A program made the translations under genes and the position numbers. 64,000 nucleotides of DNA from Brachycybe producta (taxonomy: Eukaryota > Arthropoda > Diplopoda > Playtdesmida > Andrognathidae). Positions 44,735-54,466 of the stretch are shown here, piece after piece (the first letter of the stretch is position 1; each line of letters begins with the position of its first letter). The DNA lies in contig JAUPFP010000011.1 in assembly GCA_036925085.1 (NCBI GenBank), positions 3,344,797-3,408,796 of the forward strand. The letters are read 5' to 3'. Under the pieces are notes generated by a model. It worked only from the letters and a program-made list of their open reading frames with translations. It ran no database searches and was not told where the DNA came from.

Positions 44735-46685
44735 GGACAGGATTTTTTTAATTAAATGTAGGTTACAAACAAGTTTGGGCAGGAAATTAAATTAACACAG
44801 GGGGAAGGGTGTTGGTGGTCAAAAAACAAGTTTGGGCAGGTTTGTGGTAATGGAAATTAATTTCAATTAAATGTAGGTCCAACAGGTGTGTTTAGACAGG
44901 AAATTGAATTCACATAGGAGTGAGGGTGTTAAAACAAGTTTGAACAAAGTTTGGGGTGAGGGAAATTAATTTTAATTAAATGTAGGTCAAACAGGTGTGG
45001 ACAGGAAATTGAATTCACACATAGGGGTGAGGGTGTTAAAACAAGTTTAAACAAGTTGGGGGTGTGGGAAATTATTTTTAATTAAATGTAGGTCAAACAG
45101 GTGTGGACAGAAAATTGAATTCATGCATAGGGGTGAGGGTGTTAAAACAAGTTTGAACAAGTATCGGGTGAGGGAAATTAACTTTAATTAAAAGGAGGTC
45201 AAACAGGTGTGGACAGGAAATTTAATTCACACATAGTTAAAACAAGTTTGAACAAGTTTGGATTGAGGAAAATTAACTTTAATTTAATGTAGGTCAAATA
45301 GGTGTGGGGCAGTAAATTCAATTGACACATGTATTGGGAAGGGGGTAAAACAAGTTTGAACAAGTTTGGGGTGATGGAAATTATTTTTAAGTAAATGTAG
45401 GTCAAACAGGTGTGGACAGGAAATTGAATTTTGACATATAGGGGGGAGAGGGTTCAAACAAGGTTGAACAAGTTTGGGGTGAGGGAAATTAATTTTAATT
45501 AAATGTAGGTCAAACAGATGTGGACCTGCAGGTGTGGACAGGAAATTGAATTTACACATAAGGGAGCATGGGTAAAACAAGTTTGAACAAGTTTGGGGTG
45601 AGGGAAATTATTTTTAATGAAATGTAGGTCATAGGTGTGAACAGAAAATTGAATTGACAAATAGCGAGAATGGGTGGAGTTTAAGAATAAAATGTAATAA
45701 AATTAGGTCCTGAAAAGTGCCCTCTACTTTTAAAAAATACAGGTCCCTTCAGTAGTGATTAAATTTTCAGAGAGACAACATCCTGCAGTTCTACTAACAG
45801 TGCACCATGGACTTAGAAAAACGATGAGTCTACCATCATGGATAACAACCAGTACAACCGTCTCCAGCAAACATCTTGGTAATTGTCAATTTCATTGAAA
45901 ATTTTGTATGTATCACATTTTGCTAGTAACAGACAATACTATTAATAATTTCGAATTTATCACAATTTGTAGCTCAAGGGCCACATTTTGTGGCTCATGG
46001 GCCACAAACATGCATGCACATGCATACAAATGCACACACACACACATACAAGCAAGTGTACAAAATAATAAAATTTATTTATTTATAATTATTCATTATT
46101 AATTATTAATTTTAAAATGTGACTTAAGGGCCACATTTTGTGGCTCTTGAGCCATATTTTCATTACCATTTCGCATTAAAAACATTTTGGGGCCCCAATC
46201 GCCACCATAACAGCATGGGGCCACATTTCGTGGCTTGCGGGCCACACACATAATATGCCCCACCAAAAACCAATTTAATTCCACCTAACACCACCCCCTT
46301 TAACATTCAATGCCACTCGTTTGCCGCCATTTTGTTTTTGTTTTTTGTACCTAAAAAATTACACCAAAAACACAATTTGGTTTTTTTTTGGGAGTGGGTG
46401 GGCGAAATCTAGAAAATTTGCCAACCCCTTTTGCCACCATGTTGTTAATTTGTAGATAATTTGCCAACCTCTTTTTGCCGCCATGTTGTTAATTTGGGGT
46501 TGACCTAGAAAGTTTGCCAACCTTTTTGCCGCCATTTTGTTTTTGGGGGTGGGAGGGGTGACCTAAATAATTCACAAAACCTAGGTACACCTATCCGGGA
46601 ACGGAATTGACGTCATGAGAGGGGTTGACAGGCCACGCCCCCTCATGACGTCACTTCCGTACCCGGATAGGTGTACCATACTACT
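44735..46685 (-). repeat. right terminal inverted repeat of copy B
   Basis: It is the reverse complement of 34413-36110, with extra minisatellite units (about ten units from 44735 to 45660 against about seven on the left). The outer kilobase matches closely, for instance AGCTCAAGGGCCACATTTTG, CCACATTTCGTGGCTTGCGG and the CGCCATTTTGTTTTTG block. It ends CCATACTACT followed by the target repeat GCTAAG. Confidence 0.85.
46584..46677. repeat. right terminal palindrome of copy B
   Basis: It is the exact inverted copy of 34421-34514 apart from one base (GAATTGACG for GAAGTGACG), which weakens one ETS-like core. Arms are 36 nt and the loop is AGGGGTTGACAGGCCACGCCCC. Confidence 0.9.
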
Positions 46686-46691
46686 GCTAAG

Positions 46692-47163
46692 CTTTAAGGT
46701 GCCATATCTCGGAGACCTTTTATCTGACTGAGCTAAAAAAAATTTTTTTTTGTATTATTATGGCAATAGAAAGGCGAAAATTGTCATTCAGACTAAAAGA
46801 ATTTATTAAGAATATTTTTTTTTGTTTTATTATTAATAAAACAAAAAAAATGCAAATATTGTCCAGATTTTTCTGTGGACCACCAAAAATTTCTCGCGGA
46901 CTACCAGTGGTCCATGGACCACTAGTTGGCGACGGCTGATCTAAAGGATAGTTTGCACAACACCATTAGGAGAGGCTACCTATACTAGTTTCACCACAGC
47001 CAAGTGGTTCATCAGTAGGCAATATTTTTTATGTTCTAGTTATGTTTTTTTTTTTTTTACATTACCATCGGAAATGATTGAGCAACACCTTTGTTTGAGT
47101 TAAAGTAGAATACAGTAAGTAGCTCAGTTATTTTTTCTCGACATTTTTTTGTTTAGAGGAACC
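46692..47163. other. old repeat remnants
   Basis: 46860-46945 has GTGGACCACCAAAAATT, CAGTGGTCCATGGACCAC and GGCGACGGCTGATC, the look of an eroded hAT end. 46735-46860 is A/T-run DNA with a small palindrome (TTTGTTTTATTATTAATAAA then ACAAAAA). No gene. Confidence 0.35.
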
Positions 47164-47171
47164 CTTGAAAT

Positions 47172-47373
47172 TAGGCTTGCCACCTGTGGAGGACAGTCCT
47201 TCATTCGGAAGAAGTGTCCTTTGGGAAGGACCATCCTCCACGAACGTATTTAAGTTTTTATACAATTTATTGTGTGGAGGACATGTTTCCTTCGTGGAGG
47301 ACGGTCCTGGTTAGAGGACATTTCCTCCAAATGGAGAACTGTCCTCCACAAAGGAGGAAAGGTGGCAAGCCTA
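47172..47373. mobile_element. hAT-type MITE, 202 bp, intact ends
   Basis: Perfect inverted ends TAGGCTTGCCACC and GGTGGCAAGCCTA. A perfect 8-bp target duplication, CTTGAAAT, lies at 47164-47171 and 47374-47381. The interior is rich in AGGACAGTCCT-type short palindromes (GTGGAGGAC, GTCCTCCAC). No gene. It looks young. Confidence 0.9.
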
Positions 47374-47381
47374 CTTGAAAT

Positions 47382-48285
47382 ATTTCGTGAAATCTTAGGG
47401 AACTCTTACCTGGTGGACACATATTAGGTTCAACAGGGGTAACTTACAAAGTAGACATTTAAAGCAGTAGGGTTAATAAATAAAAAAATGTTCTCAAGCA
47501 TTTCCGAATTTTCGCCAATCCACAGACAGGGGCTTCGTGAAACCCCAGGGTTCCACGGAACCCCGGTTAGGCATCATTGCAGTAGCTCACTACATAATTA
47601 AAAATAAAACAAAAAACGTTAAACTTTACTATAATTGTGGACAATACTGAAAAGTAATGATGCCTTTCGAGCAGAATATGTTAAAGGTTACTGTTATTGT
47701 TACTATGGTAACTTTACAAAAAAAAAATATATGGTTTTACCATTAAATAAAATTTTGTCTCTGACGCACATGGCACATGTTTTCACCAGAAAATATGACG
47801 TCATACACATGAGATTATTCAAATAGAATTTTTTTCTTCTTTATGCCTTGTTTCCACTGAGGTGAAACTTTGAAATTTTTGAAAATTTCAACTGGTGAAC
47901 AATGGAAGACACGTGGCCCTTGCCCATTCACTATCATAGGCAAAGGAAACGTGTGTTCAATTTTTCATCAGTTGAAATTCTCAAAAAAGTTCAAATCTTC
48001 ACCCCAATCGAAACAAGGCTTTACATCTAAACTAAATATAAGTCACAATTTTGGACAATTTTATTATGATGTTCTTTCAATAATCATTGGCATACACTCA
48101 TATGAACTGTTTTTTTTTTCTTCACATTTTGTGAACATTTTCATAAGGCAAAATTTAAGACTTGATAACGAAGAAAACAACAACAACAAAATATTATTCA
48201 AACAGCTTAAATGACAAATCTGTTATTTTTTTTAAATAGTGAGATTTGATAATTTCAGAAAACTCTTATTTTCATAGTAATTACA
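47382..48285. other. upstream region of gene 4
   Basis: 47500-47580 has GAAACCCCAGGGTTCCACGG, an eroded repeat end. From 47600 on the DNA is AT-rich. A stretch at 47840-48010 has inverted TTTCCACTGAGGTGAAACTT and TCACCCCAATCGAAACAAGG, the ends of another short foldback element. No TATA box as clear as in genes 1-3 is seen. Confidence 0.4.
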
Positions 48286-50382
48286 ATGTGCAACATGTTT
48301 AATTTTTTTACTGTCAGCATACTACTGCTGGTAACCATCATCACACTGGTTAATACAACTAAAAGTGAGTTGCCTTAGTTACTAATTCTAGTAATTCACA
48401 TTACATTCATTAGTTAAGTTTCAAGCACTTTACTGTTCATGTATACAATTTGCTAAAATAAGTGGATGTAGGGGAGATGCAGTTGTTTGCTATGTGTTAA
48501 TGCATATATTGACCACATCGCACCTCGGCTAAAAGAGTGGTACAACTCAAACAACCACTTTTTGTGGGGGGGGGGGGGGAAATGATTTTAAAGTTAAGAG
48601 AAGATTCATGGCTTAAGCTTTGCTGAGCTTTTCAAGTGTAAAAACCGTTTTGACTAATCACAATATCAATTTATTTGAGCCCCCCACCCCCTACAATAGA
48701 TTGAGATAGAAAAAGTGCAACTTTAAACTCATTTTCTCCCCCAAAAGTGGTTTTTTGAGTTGTGCCACGCTTCGTGTCGAGGTGCTACATGCTTAAGAGC
48801 CTAGATGCAGTGTATAATTCAAAATTTCTTTTGGTATAAAAAAACGGTTTTATGTCCAGGTATGAAGGTCACATAAAAATTAATAGAAAAATAATTTCGC
48901 GTGCTAAGCTTATAAAAAGGAATCAACATGAAGCCTATACATTAATACACGTGCTAATTATTTTGTTATTGCTCTAACTTGTTTTAACGAGATTCCTTCA
49001 AACGTTTGTTGGACCGTTTTTTTTTTGGTCCTATGGAATTTAACATGGAGTTAAAAAACGTAAGATGTTAAATATAATTTAAAAATTAAAAAAACATTTT
49101 CAAAATGAATATAAAGAAATCAGCTTGAAGTCAATACATTAATGCACGTGCTAATGTTTTTGGTAATGGTCTAAGTCGTTTTTAACGAGAGTTCTTCAAA
49201 TGTTTGTGGGATGGTTTTTGGTCCTATAGGATTTTATATGGAGTTAAAAAAACAAAAGATTTTAAGTGTTATTTATAAATAGAAGAACCTTTTTGCAAAA
49301 TTATATAAAGCGAGCCCTTTAAAGAACAATACTTTTCATTACATTTCGCGCTTTACTGTATCTTCATTGAACGATTGTGAGACTATTTCTTGCAATTTTA
49401 GTAACACCATATAGTTAACACTCATATGTCTCATTATCCTCTGCTCAAAAGAACAAGATGGAGGCGTATCTAGGCTCTTAATAAAAAAGCAATCGCAAGC
49501 TATCATTTGATGAAACCAGAGACGTACTGGCCTAGGCGGCAAATGCCACCTGCGCCGGTAGTTTTGCCGCCAGTTTTATTTTTTAAAAAAAATTTTAAAT
49601 ATTTTTTATTTTGTTTTTAACTTCAATGATTGTGAAAGTTCAGAGGGATTCATGTATATTAAAGAAACTATAAAACCAAACTAAAACCTTCTAGCATTAA
49701 TTTTTTTCTAACATTATTTTTTTTTTCTTATATTGAAATATAAAAATAATTAACTCAAAAAATGAGCTATTTTTGGAGGGGGAGAAGGAGGGGGTTAGTG
49801 GCGCCGATGCCAAATTTTGCCCACCAAAAAATGTGTACCCAGTACGTCCCTGGATAAAACCAACTTATTTATATAATGTATTTTAATTTTTATTGTTATT
49901 TGGAAGTTGATGGAGATCCAGAAACCGATCGACATGGATGTTATATTCTCGACCGTCCATGTGACAGCAAAAACTTGGACAAACAGTATCAAAATGACCA
50001 TTGCCATGCTGAATGTCGCGTGGATGGTTACTTCACCGGAAAATGCAACTATGACAAGCAACGTTGTTGTTGCATTGTGGAAGAGGTGAAAAGCAAAGGT
50101 TCTTCTAGTAGCAGTTCACCTGAAACAATATCAGAAATTGGACACCAACAGACAGGCTTAAATACACCTTCTAGCCAGCCTAGTCAGGCTAGTTCATCAC
50201 ACAAAAAGGAAGGAAACAAAGTGCGAACGCTTGTGAAACAATATGAAGCAGGAAAGAAGTCTGATAAGCACAAACATATTTCTTCTAAACCTTCACTAGA
50301 TAACACAGGGAAAGTGAGTCAACTAAAGAATCATTTTGAAAAAATAGGAAAGAAAAAAGCAGTCGCTTCCTCGAGCAAATAA
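48286..50382 (+). CDS. gene 4: divergent secreted cysteine-rich (CS-alpha-beta-like) protein
   Basis: Exons 48286-48364 and 49907-50382 give 184 residues. The start could also be the in-frame ATG at 48295, which would give 181. The intron is phase 1 (A|GTGAGT, GGAAG|TT), as in genes 1-3. The signal peptide is FFTVSILLLVTIITLVNTT. The cysteine domain spacing is C-x6-C-x13-C-x3-C-x9-C-x6-C-C-C with YFTGKC and RCCC. The tail is short (SSSSSSPETISEIG, TPSSQPSQASSS). The C-terminal basic block is diverged but clear (VKQYEAGKKSDKHK, VSQLKNHFEKIGKKK). It is separated from genes 1-3 by the Polinton-like element, and is the oldest branch of the cluster by divergence. The frame is open. Function is inferred only from fold type. 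Confidence 0.7.
48519..48787. mobile_element. MITE with about 50-bp inverted ends, in intron of gene 4
   Basis: Left end CACCTCGGCTAAAAGAGTGG plus TACAACTCAAACAACCAC; the right end is the reverse complement GTGGTTTTTTGAGTTGTGCC and CGTGTCGAGGTG with some changes. A run of about 13 G near 48567 faces C-runs near 48680. No gene. Confidence 0.6.
48793..49491 (+). mobile_element. TTAA-flanked DNA transposon derivative in intron of gene 4
   Basis: It starts TTAAGAGCCTAGATGC and ends GCGTATCTAGGCTCTTAA, so inverted ends of about 14 bp are bounded by TTAA. Internally it has AAGCTTATAAAAAGGAATCA and a repeated CACGTGCTAA segment. Related copies are at 32495-33286 and (inverted, partial) 14651-15063. 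There is no transposase. Confidence 0.65.
49516..49853. mobile_element. MITE with CCAGRGACGTACTGG ends
   Basis: Inverted ends CCAGAGACGTACTGG and CCCAGTACGTCCCTGG enclose AT-rich DNA and a GGCGGCAAATGCCACCTGCG block. The start of the same repeat is seen again at 50512-50580 (GGGACGTACTGGCCAAGG), without the other end. It lies only 53 bp before exon 2 of gene 4. Confidence 0.6.
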
Positions 50383-50964
50383 AATATAAGCCCAGAAATG
50401 ACTGTGGACATCAGTGGCCTTCAGTGAACTTCATATTTATACGATCCAAAGACAAATTTTATCATTTTTTTTTTCTAAAGATTTCATGTGCCTCAGGACT
50501 TTGCCATACCTAGGGACGTACTGGCCAAGGTGGCAAGGCGGCAAACGCCACCTGCGCCGGTACTTCCAGGCGCCGGTGCGTCAAACATTTACTTTTATAG
50601 ACTGTCGAGTGGTGCACATAATATGTGTTTAGATACGTATTTAAAAAACTCTTAACACCTACATTTTTGTAATTTATGCTTATGGTTAACAGCACATTAA
50701 AATATACAATTCTAACTATGCCATATTACTTTAAAATTAAAAAATGTTATAGGCTAGACAACCCAACAGGAGCCTAACAAAATTGTGAAAGTGTCGGGAT
50801 GCTCTTGAAATTGCAAGGCATCCAAAAACCTCTCAAAACTGGGAGGCCATTTTGAGCCTCTCAAAACTGAGAAGCTTCCTAAAAGCATACAGAAATTGTG
50901 AAGCCCTCAAGAACTTCTCATAATAGGATAGATCTCGAGTCTCTTTTGTAACTGTAAAATGAAT
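50383..50964. other. 3' flank of gene 4
   Basis: A fragment of the CCAGRGACGTACTGG repeat lies at 50512-50580. The stretch 50780-50930 contains a loose repeat (TCTTGAAATTGCAAGGC, CTCTCAAAACTGGGAGGCC, CTCAAAACTGAGAAGC). No gene is seen. Confidence 0.4.
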
Positions 50965-50966
50965 AA

Positions 50967-51065
<99 letters not shown>

Positions 51066-51098
51066 TATATACCCCATACCCCCTATACCCCATACCCC
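50965..51098. repeat. (AT)n microsatellite followed by a four-run C tract
   Basis: About 100 bp of AT repeats (50968-51070) run into ACCCCATACCCCCTATACCC CATACCCC (51071-51098). The minus strand thus has four runs of four or five G with 3-4 nt loops, a classical G-quadruplex pattern. Long peptides of Tyr/Ile read from it are artefacts. Confidence 0.8.
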
Positions 51099-51257
51099 AA
51101 AAAAGAAAAAAAAAATTGCACTATATTTTGAAGAGGTTTGCAGAAGGTTTGTAGTAAGATAATATGCCTTCAGTATGAAGTGCTGGTATACTCGGCAGGG
51201 GCCGAGTTGTTATGCATAGTCATATATCCACGTGTAATTTAATAAATTATCAATATA

Positions 51258-51801
51258 CTAGTAGGGTAACCTGTCATAAATGACGGAAACGAAATTCACA
51301 AACAATTGTGCCCAGCATTAGAATTTTTTTCCTCTGCCCTTTTATGACGTCAGACCAAGTAACAAACCAATTAGAAATTGATGACGTTCATAAAAGGGCT
51401 GAGCAAAAGAAATTCTAATGCTGGGCACAATTGCCTGTGATAAACTGTAGTTTAATTTTGCTACTATTATCCCCTCTCCTTTTTATATTTGAAATAGAAA
51501 ATGTGTTTTCCATTTTCTCTGGTGTGCGCATGCGCGTCGTTTGTTTCTTTTTTTACTCCTTTCATTTGAATTTCAGTTTTTCCCTCCCCCTTTTTTCCCC
51601 TCCACGTTTCTCTCCCCCCTCTTCTACACTTTCCAACCTTTTCCCCTCTCCAATTTAAGATCATGGGGTTCTTGGATGGGGAGTGTGCAACATATAGTTG
51701 ACCTTGAGAAAAAAAGCTTTTCATTTATTTTCATTTAAATTTATATAAATTCCGACGTGGTTCAAGGTCTCAGCGTTAAACACTCACACACAGACCTGGG
51801 T
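51258..51801 (-). mobile_element. non-autonomous Helitron with nested foldback element
   Basis: A longer relative of 12550-12849. The minus-strand 3' end is at 51258 (hairpin from CCGTCATTTATGACAGG, then CTAG). The body includes GCGCATGCGCGTCG and ATATAGTTGACC, and it ends near GACCTGGG at 51800, where the usual 5' TC is not clear. A foldback insert (51303-51433, arms CAATTGTGCCCAGCATTAGA and complement, with TGACGTCA-like sites) splits it. Confidence 0.6.
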
Positions 51802-51989
51802 TAATATGTATATATAATCATATATATATAATCGTTAACAACAACATAACGTTACATATAACATTATAAACATTTATGCACTGTAATATATCTCAGATTG
51901 AGAACAATTCGTGATATACATTTGGAGTAAATACTTTTCTTGATCCTAGTATAAGTTTGCCTTGCGTTGAAGAAATTAATTTACTAAAA

Positions 51990-52065
51990 CCCCCAGCCAG
52001 GACTTGATCCAAGGACCTCTCACTTCTCTGCCAAAAATATAACCAATTTTGCTACCAATGTAATT
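51990..52065 (-). repeat. tRNA-like SINE head or tRNA pseudogene
   Basis: On the minus strand an A-box-like TAGCAAAATTGG (52042-52053) and a B-box GGATCAAGTCC (52000-52010, 10 of 11 to the GGTTCRANTCC consensus) lie about 30 nt apart, as in a pol III promoter. The full cloverleaf is not convincing, so I call a SINE head rather than a working tRNA. Confidence 0.4.
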
Positions 52066-52658
52066 TGTGAGATCAAAGGTGACCTTTACCATTACCCACG
52101 TGGGTTAATTTATTCTTTAGAAAGCCTGATTTCCTGGCTGCCAACTTTTTATGTTCAGGGTTTTATTTAAATTTGATGATTTTTCACAAAAATAAGGTAA
52201 CTGGAACAAAATTAAAAATTCTAATTTAGCCTACAAAAAAGGCCATCTAAAGATGTGTATACTGGTTAATTTTCACGATTCTAGAGTGTGTAGTTTCCGA
52301 GAACATTCATGCACAAAGGAAGTGAGGGAGGGATAGAGAGAGTCAGCCCTTAGCAAATTATGATATTAGATGATTTGATAAAACACAACAAATGGCGATG
52401 ACACCATATTTGACATCTATTAAAGTATTTGTTCTATTCCAAACGTGTAAATTTACAAGTCTTTGATAGTTTAGAAATGAAACCTTATAAAAAAACAAGG
52501 AATTCAAGAAACCCCATAGACCATTTGGTATATTTCTTTGTGCTCGTATGTTATTTTGACAGATCATTTTGGGCATTCATCTACTTGTCTGGGGTTGTGT
52601 CTTGTTTTATTTTTCTTGCAATCACACTTTTGCAAGGCGATCTTTTATTTTTTTTCAG
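52066..52658. other. intergenic or intronic, no feature recognised
   Basis: AT-rich sequence. It ends in a strong polypyrimidine tract and CAG (52644-52658), the acceptor of the putative exon that follows. No other feature is seen. Confidence 0.4.
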
Positions 52659-52857
52659 GTATTCGACCATTGCATAAGGGCATCACCAGGACGGGATGGA
52701 AACGACCATTCGTATCTGGCTATCGTCACCGTCAATGCCAATATTGTTGGACGTTTACAAAAAAACAGCCAATGGTACATCTTCTATGTAACAATTCGCG
52801 TGACCAAAAAACGTTTCTGTGAAAAGTATTGTATTCCCGTGCATGAATTGCATGCGT
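52659..52857 (+). CDS. putative orphan exon, possibly part of an NTR-like secreted domain
   Basis: A strong 3' splice site precedes an open frame of 65 residues with alternating hydrophobic strands: YLAIVTVNANIVG, then SQWYIFYVTIRVTKK, then CEKYC. The layout (Cys near the start, V/A-rich strand, Y-x-V-x-I strand followed by K, then Cys) resembles the netrin/TIMP NTR fold. The match is structural, not motif-exact, so confidence is low. The donor is uncertain (GTATTG at 52829 or GTATTC at 52834). A second acceptor-like site at 54658 (CTGAACAG) precedes a basic frame to about 54831 that could be a later exon. Start and signal exons were not found. Confidence 0.3.
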
Positions 52858-53639
52858 GAATGGTTTTAGAGCAATTGTCTCTTTACAACATGTGGATTTA
52901 AAGTACGGATAGGACAGTAGAATTATCGAATCCTGCGAATCTTGAGAAATATTTGAGATTCGAAATTTTGAATCTTCTCGCATTTTTCGTCTTTCAAATC
53001 TTTCGATTCCTAACCTCAAAAAAACAGTTAAAAACTTTGGTAAAAATAGTTTTCACTCCATTGACGTGCAATAGAAGCATTCACTAACAAAAAGACGGCG
53101 ATTGTTACAATTTCGGTGGAACCTGGATCATCAATATTATATCACCTTGTGGCAACCCTGAGTGCCACACTTGTCCAAGAAGAAGTCTTTTTAGGACTTA
53201 GAAAATATTCTGTGCTAGGAACATTTTCATCCAGATTTGTCTCCTCCTTCGGAGTTGAGCATTATTTGTAAAGTCGGTTTTTGTAGTGGAAACTGCAAGT
53301 GTGTGTGTGTGTGTTCATCAGTTGTAATGAAAAGCATCTTATTCAACCTTTGTTGTGTGTCGTTTTTGGAGTCACCTTTTGGAGGTGTAGGCCAACATCA
53401 CTATCCCTTTCAATAGGAATAGACCCGTAAGAGACAGAAAACCATAGATTATGCTAGGCAGTCCAGCCACAAAGCAAAGTGGCGGAAGTACGGCTTCGAG
53501 CTATACACCCAGGTCAAAAAGTAGGCCTGGGTATGCAGGCAGATCACAAGTCCCTGGGGGTGCGGCAGCCAGCTGGACTTCCAGGGAAACCAACATGGGT
53601 GGCTCGAGTCCGGTCATGTTACATTTGGTAGATGAAATA
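52858..53639. other. no gene recognised
   Basis: 52918-53010 has a loose GATTCGAAATTTTGAATC foldback. 53303-53313 is a TG run. A 75-codon open frame at 53451 is Ser/Gly-rich and has no counterpart elsewhere, so it is not called as a gene. Confidence 0.4.
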
Positions 53640-54400
53640 TATTCTGCGTGCTACCGGCATGCAAATAACGCCAAATAATTTTTAAGGGGTGTTTATAGGG
53701 GTGTGGGACATTTGCCCTAAAGCTATTTGCCCTAAAGGGACATTTGCCCTAAAGGGACACTTGCCCTAAAGGGACACTTGCCCTAAAACTATTTGCCTAA
53801 AGACACTTGCCCAAAAACCGTTTGCCCTAAAGGGACATTTGCCCTAAAACCACTTGCCCTAAAAGAATATTTGCCCTAATCAGTAGTGTACATTTACACC
53901 ATTTGGCGTTTTTTGTACACCTGCAGCACGCAGAACCAATTTAACATACTCCACCGAAAGACACTAAATTTTTGGCTAAAAAGTTGGCTTTGGGGCAAAT
54001 GGCTTTAGGGCAAATGGTATTAGGCAAATGTCCCTTTAGGGCAAATGGGTTTAGGGCAAATGTCCCTTTAGGGTAAATAGTTTTAGGGCAAATAATTTTA
54101 GGGAAAATGGTTTTAGGACAAGTGTCCATAGGGCAAGTGTCTTTAGGGCAAATGTCTATGTACCATTTTATAGGTAATAGGGAGGGTAACCATGTAGGAA
54201 CTAGCTATCGGTAACAATTGCCTGAAATTAAACTAATAACAGAGTGCCACTGCTTGTATACTGCTATATTATTTCAAAAACATTCATTTACATCATGGCA
54301 ACAATAAAATAAGCCTAAAACAACAAATAAAAACACATAAGGCTACTGAAAGTATTCAAAGCGAATCTAAAACACAACGAACAAAAAAGTTGTCGTGAAA
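53640..54400. repeat. duplicate of the region upstream of the receptor-like gene
   Basis: Outside the MITE at 53700-54166, this segment matches 55840-56150 (GCAAATAACGCCAAAT, GGTAACCATGTAG, AAACTAATAACAGAG, TCTAAAACACAACGAACAAA). The second copy lies just upstream of the ATG at 56179, so part of a promoter or 5' region has been duplicated 2.2 kb apart. Confidence 0.65.
53700..54166. mobile_element. hAT-like MITE with head-to-head 18-bp arrays
   Basis: It is flanked by TTTATAGG (53692-53699 and 54167-54174). The left half repeats GGGACATTTGCCCTAAA; the right half repeats the complement TTTAGGGCAAATGTCCC; a spacer of about 110 bp lies between. The related segment at 55860 lacks it, confirming insertion. 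The same 18-bp unit is in the gene 3 intron array. Confidence 0.75.
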
Positions 54401-54457
54401 CAATTTTAGTCTCATAAAGGAGCTGGTTACACCTCGTAGGTGTACACAGGTTCAAGG

Positions 54458-54466
54458 TATAAAAGG
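54458..54466 (+). promoter_or_regulatory. TATA box-like site
   Basis: TATAAAAGG follows a small palindrome ACACCTCGTAGGTGT. A pyrimidine-rich start-like region (GTCCACTCTTTCGCTCAG) lies 25-40 bp downstream. It may serve the putative exon near 54659; no coding start is secure. Confidence 0.35.

Larger units (their letters stand above)
34413..46685. mobile_element. Polinton/Maverick-like element, copy B, complete ends (fossil)
   Basis: A 12.27-kb element flanked by the 6-bp direct repeat GCTAAG (34407-34412 and 46686-46691). It begins AGTAGTATGG and ends in the exact complement CCATACTACT. A 6-bp duplication and AG-starting inverted termini are hallmarks of Polintons. Terminal inverted repeats are 1.7-2 kb, part unique and part minisatellite. 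Inside are an A32-like ATPase fragment (+), an unknown protein (+), then on the minus strand exonuclease-like, PC4-like, acidic and cysteine-rich frames. I see no protein-primed polymerase, integrase or capsid gene, so this copy is shorter than the usual 15-20 kb and probably non-autonomous. It is broken, with several breaks. One difference in 94 bp between its two ends suggests it is young. Confidence 0.85.

Noticed and set aside
50833-51093. Frame of Tyr/Ile repeats
   Set aside because: Product of the (AT)n microsatellite.
53451-53678. 75-codon Ser/Gly-rich frame
   Set aside because: No counterpart, no splice or promoter context, and it ends in repeated DNA shared with 55840.
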